Notes under the pieces: generated by a model
Databases searched by the model: none
Told to the model about the DNA's origin: nothing
The model's input: only the letters and a program-made list of their open reading frames with translations
Position numbers and translations under genes: made by a program
Shown: piece after piece, positions 62,150 through 64,000 of the stretch
Layout of the letters: each line of letters opens with the position of its first letter
Position numbering within the stretch: position 1 is the stretch's first letter
Assembly: GCF_035046505.1 (NCBI RefSeq)
Contig: NC_089830.1
Span: 23,662,284 to 23,726,283, forward strand
Direction: 5' to 3'
From: Tiliqua scincoides
Lineage: Eukaryota > Chordata > Lepidosauria > Squamata > Scincidae
Length of the DNA: 64,000 nucleotides

Positions 62150-62428
62150 CTTCAACAAGTAGGAAACCCTGGCCTCTGAGCGGCCTGCTTGGAGGCAGGC
62201 TGTGCAGCATGGCCTTTCCCAGTTTGAAGAGACACTTGGCCAACAGTCTGAGGCAAAGAGGCAAAGAAGGAAGGCCCATAGCCAGGGAGACAGACCAGGG
62301 ACAGACTGCTCCCGGTGTGGAAGGGATTGTCACTCCCGAATCGGCCTTTTCAGCCACACTAGACGCTGTTCCAGAACCACCTTTCAGAGCGCGATACCAG
62401 AGTCTTTCGAGACTGAAGGTTGCCAATA
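62150..62428 (+). mobile_element. LINE 3' fragment
   Basis: SERPAWRQAVQHGLSQFEET-type frame, the Cys/His finger with a small internal loss, and the tail AGTCTTTCGAGACTGAAGG plus TTGCCAA, followed by an AT repeat. Confidence 0.8.
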
Positions 62429-62873
62429 TATATATCTGTTTATAGATGGTTTTGGTCATGAGAAAGGTGAAAAGGGACTGTAAATGTCATGGTACTGTCC
62501 CAAACACAGCTATAAGCATATTCTCTTTTTGAAGTGCTAACTGTGTTTTTTTTTTAAATCAAATTCCATTCCAGAAAAGGGAAAGTGCTTAAATGGGCAT
62601 CTACCAAGGCTCAAACTGGTCCTGGAAATTTCTGCATGATTTGGGGGTCATTTCAACTATTTTTCCCATCTCTACACACGCCCTAGTCAACTGATCTACA
62701 GAAGGATTATGGGTAACCCTTAGGTACAGTCAAAGGTCAGGGGGTTTAAGAAAAGAGAAGACAGCTGTCTGAAATGTGCCATGTTTGAATGCTTGGAAAC
62801 TATGGAGATTCCACCACTCCGGGTCTAATGAGAAGGGTATGTCCCTGGCCCTGCATCACAAGGACAGGGTAGG

Positions 62874-63053
62874 GTGACAAGATACAATGGAGGACGAAAG
62901 GCCTATGCATACCTTAACGATTGTATAGAGGGAATTTGGGCAGGTGTAGCTTTTTAAACCCTTCAACGTGGAGCTGCACCTGCCCAAACTCCATCTTCTA
63001 TACGATGCTTAAAGGTATAGGCATTGTGTCTTCCATTGTATCTGGTCACCCTG
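62874..63053. mobile_element. Hairpin MITE, relative of 6284-6446
   Basis: Left AGGGTGACAAGATACAATGG and right, reversed, AGGGTGACCAGATACAATGG; the arms continue almost to the centre, so the element is one long imperfect hairpin. Confidence 0.78.
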
Positions 63054-64000
63054 CAAAGGGATCTTCTCCTCCTCTTCAGAATAATGCTATCCGTGGGGAG
63101 AGCAGAAGGCATAGCTATGGAATGTGGCTGCAAAACTCGACCATGTGCTGATGCTCCGTGAGTGTCCATAGTTACAGAACACCTGAAGAGTCCTGTTGGA
63201 AAGCAGTGTTGTCAGAACGTTCGGGTGGGTGGGTGTTCTGTGGTGGTCTCCCAGGCCTATGAATGAGAGTTGCCCTGTTACCTGCCCGCCCCCTCAACTC
63301 CCCAGACAGCTGGCTCGTCCAATGGGATCACATGAGAAGCCCCCAAATTAACATCATGGGAGCGCATCAGAGGGGGAGCCCATGCTGAATGGTGAGCATC
63401 TTCTAAGATGAGAGGCAATGGCCAATATGAGGTTCCTGTGGCTGGAGTGAAGCACCCCATCTGGTGTGACCAGGGCCTGTGAGAGGAATTTATCAGGGTG
63501 TCCCACATTTCTTTTGGGCCCTTTTTGAGGGTACAAAGCTTCTTTTGGGCCCCTTCTCCACTGAATCCTAATTTCATACGATCGTTGGACCATAATTTCT
63601 ACAAACTGTGATATACAAAATGATGTAGGCTTACACAAAATGTGAATGGTGGTCTTCACACAGTATATACAAACACGTTTGGAGATCCCAGGACATTTCC
63701 GGCTCCCCCCCCCTTTGGCTCCCGGACCCCTGTTTTGACCCCAGGCCCTTGCACCTCCTTCTCATGGGCCCTGCTGAGATCAGAAAATGCAAGATCCCAG
63801 GAAATTTTGGGGGCTCCTTCTTCAACTCCTGGGCCCCCTTTTTGACCCAGAGCTTGGGTACAATTTACCCCTGCACTCCCCTCTGATGGACCCTGGAGCA
63901 CAGCATCAATCTCCTCCGGCAGTGCTACGACTGCCATAGTTATTGGGAGTTTAGGTCCTGGCCTGGTGAGCCTTCGGATGGGCCCTTGGCCAGTATCTGA
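63054..64000. other. Intergenic end of window
   Basis: 63590-63900 is the family with internal ~80-bp direct repeats seen at 40285-40560 (AGATCCCAGGA ... TTTTGACCCCAGGCCC). 63060-63590 shows nothing I recognise; no Ly6-type exon. Confidence 0.4.

Overview
The window is vertebrate nuclear DNA, almost certainly from a squamate reptile (lizard-like). The evidence is spliced genes of the phospholipase A2 inhibitor gamma (PLI-gamma / PINLYP, Ly6-uPAR fold) family set in sequence packed with CR1 LINEs, a second LINE family, 5S-rRNA-derived SINEs, tRNA-like SINEs, hAT-type MITEs with 8-bp target duplications, an internally deleted L1 and solo LTRs. All calls come from reading the sequence by eye; no database search was run.

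Layout. 1-400: terminal exon of a Ly6-like gene cut by the window edge. 4.6-7.7 kb: a three-exon, one-domain Ly6-like gene with a GPI-type tail. 16.4-23.9 kb: PLI-gamma copy 1. 24.45-38.3 kb: a tandem duplicate of 6.42-24.45 kb, holding an orphan broken last exon of the 4.7-kb gene (split by an L1) and PLI-gamma copy 2 (31.8-37.7 kb). 43.9-48.4 kb: the more diverged PLI-gamma copy 3. 51.2-58.3 kb: PLI-gamma copy 4 on the minus strand, tail-to-tail with copy 3. The rest (0.4-4.6, 38.3-43.9 and 58.3-64 kb) is intergenic and dominated by transposon remains.

The four PLI-gamma genes share one plan: a TATA box about 90-125 bp before the donor of a non-coding first exon, then five coding exons (signal peptide; the two halves of three-finger domain I; the two halves of domain II) joined by phase-1 introns only. 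The encoded proteins of about 199-206 residues are secreted and cysteine-rich. In snakes such proteins are serum inhibitors of secreted PLA2s; that role here is inferred from family.

Most notable: (i) copies 1 and 2 differ at about 38 codons by replacement and only about 3 silently, while their introns are about 97% alike, a strong sign of diversifying selection; (ii) the duplication breakpoint falls inside a hairpin MITE nested in a CR1; (iii) a 5S-SINE and a LINE share a 3' tail with an AGTCT-TTCG-AGACT stem-loop; (iv) a GAAA microsatellite forms the polypyrimidine tract of one splice acceptor; (v) two hAT-like elements share one triplicated target site; (vi) CR1 ORF1 is still open with an SGNH-esterase domain.
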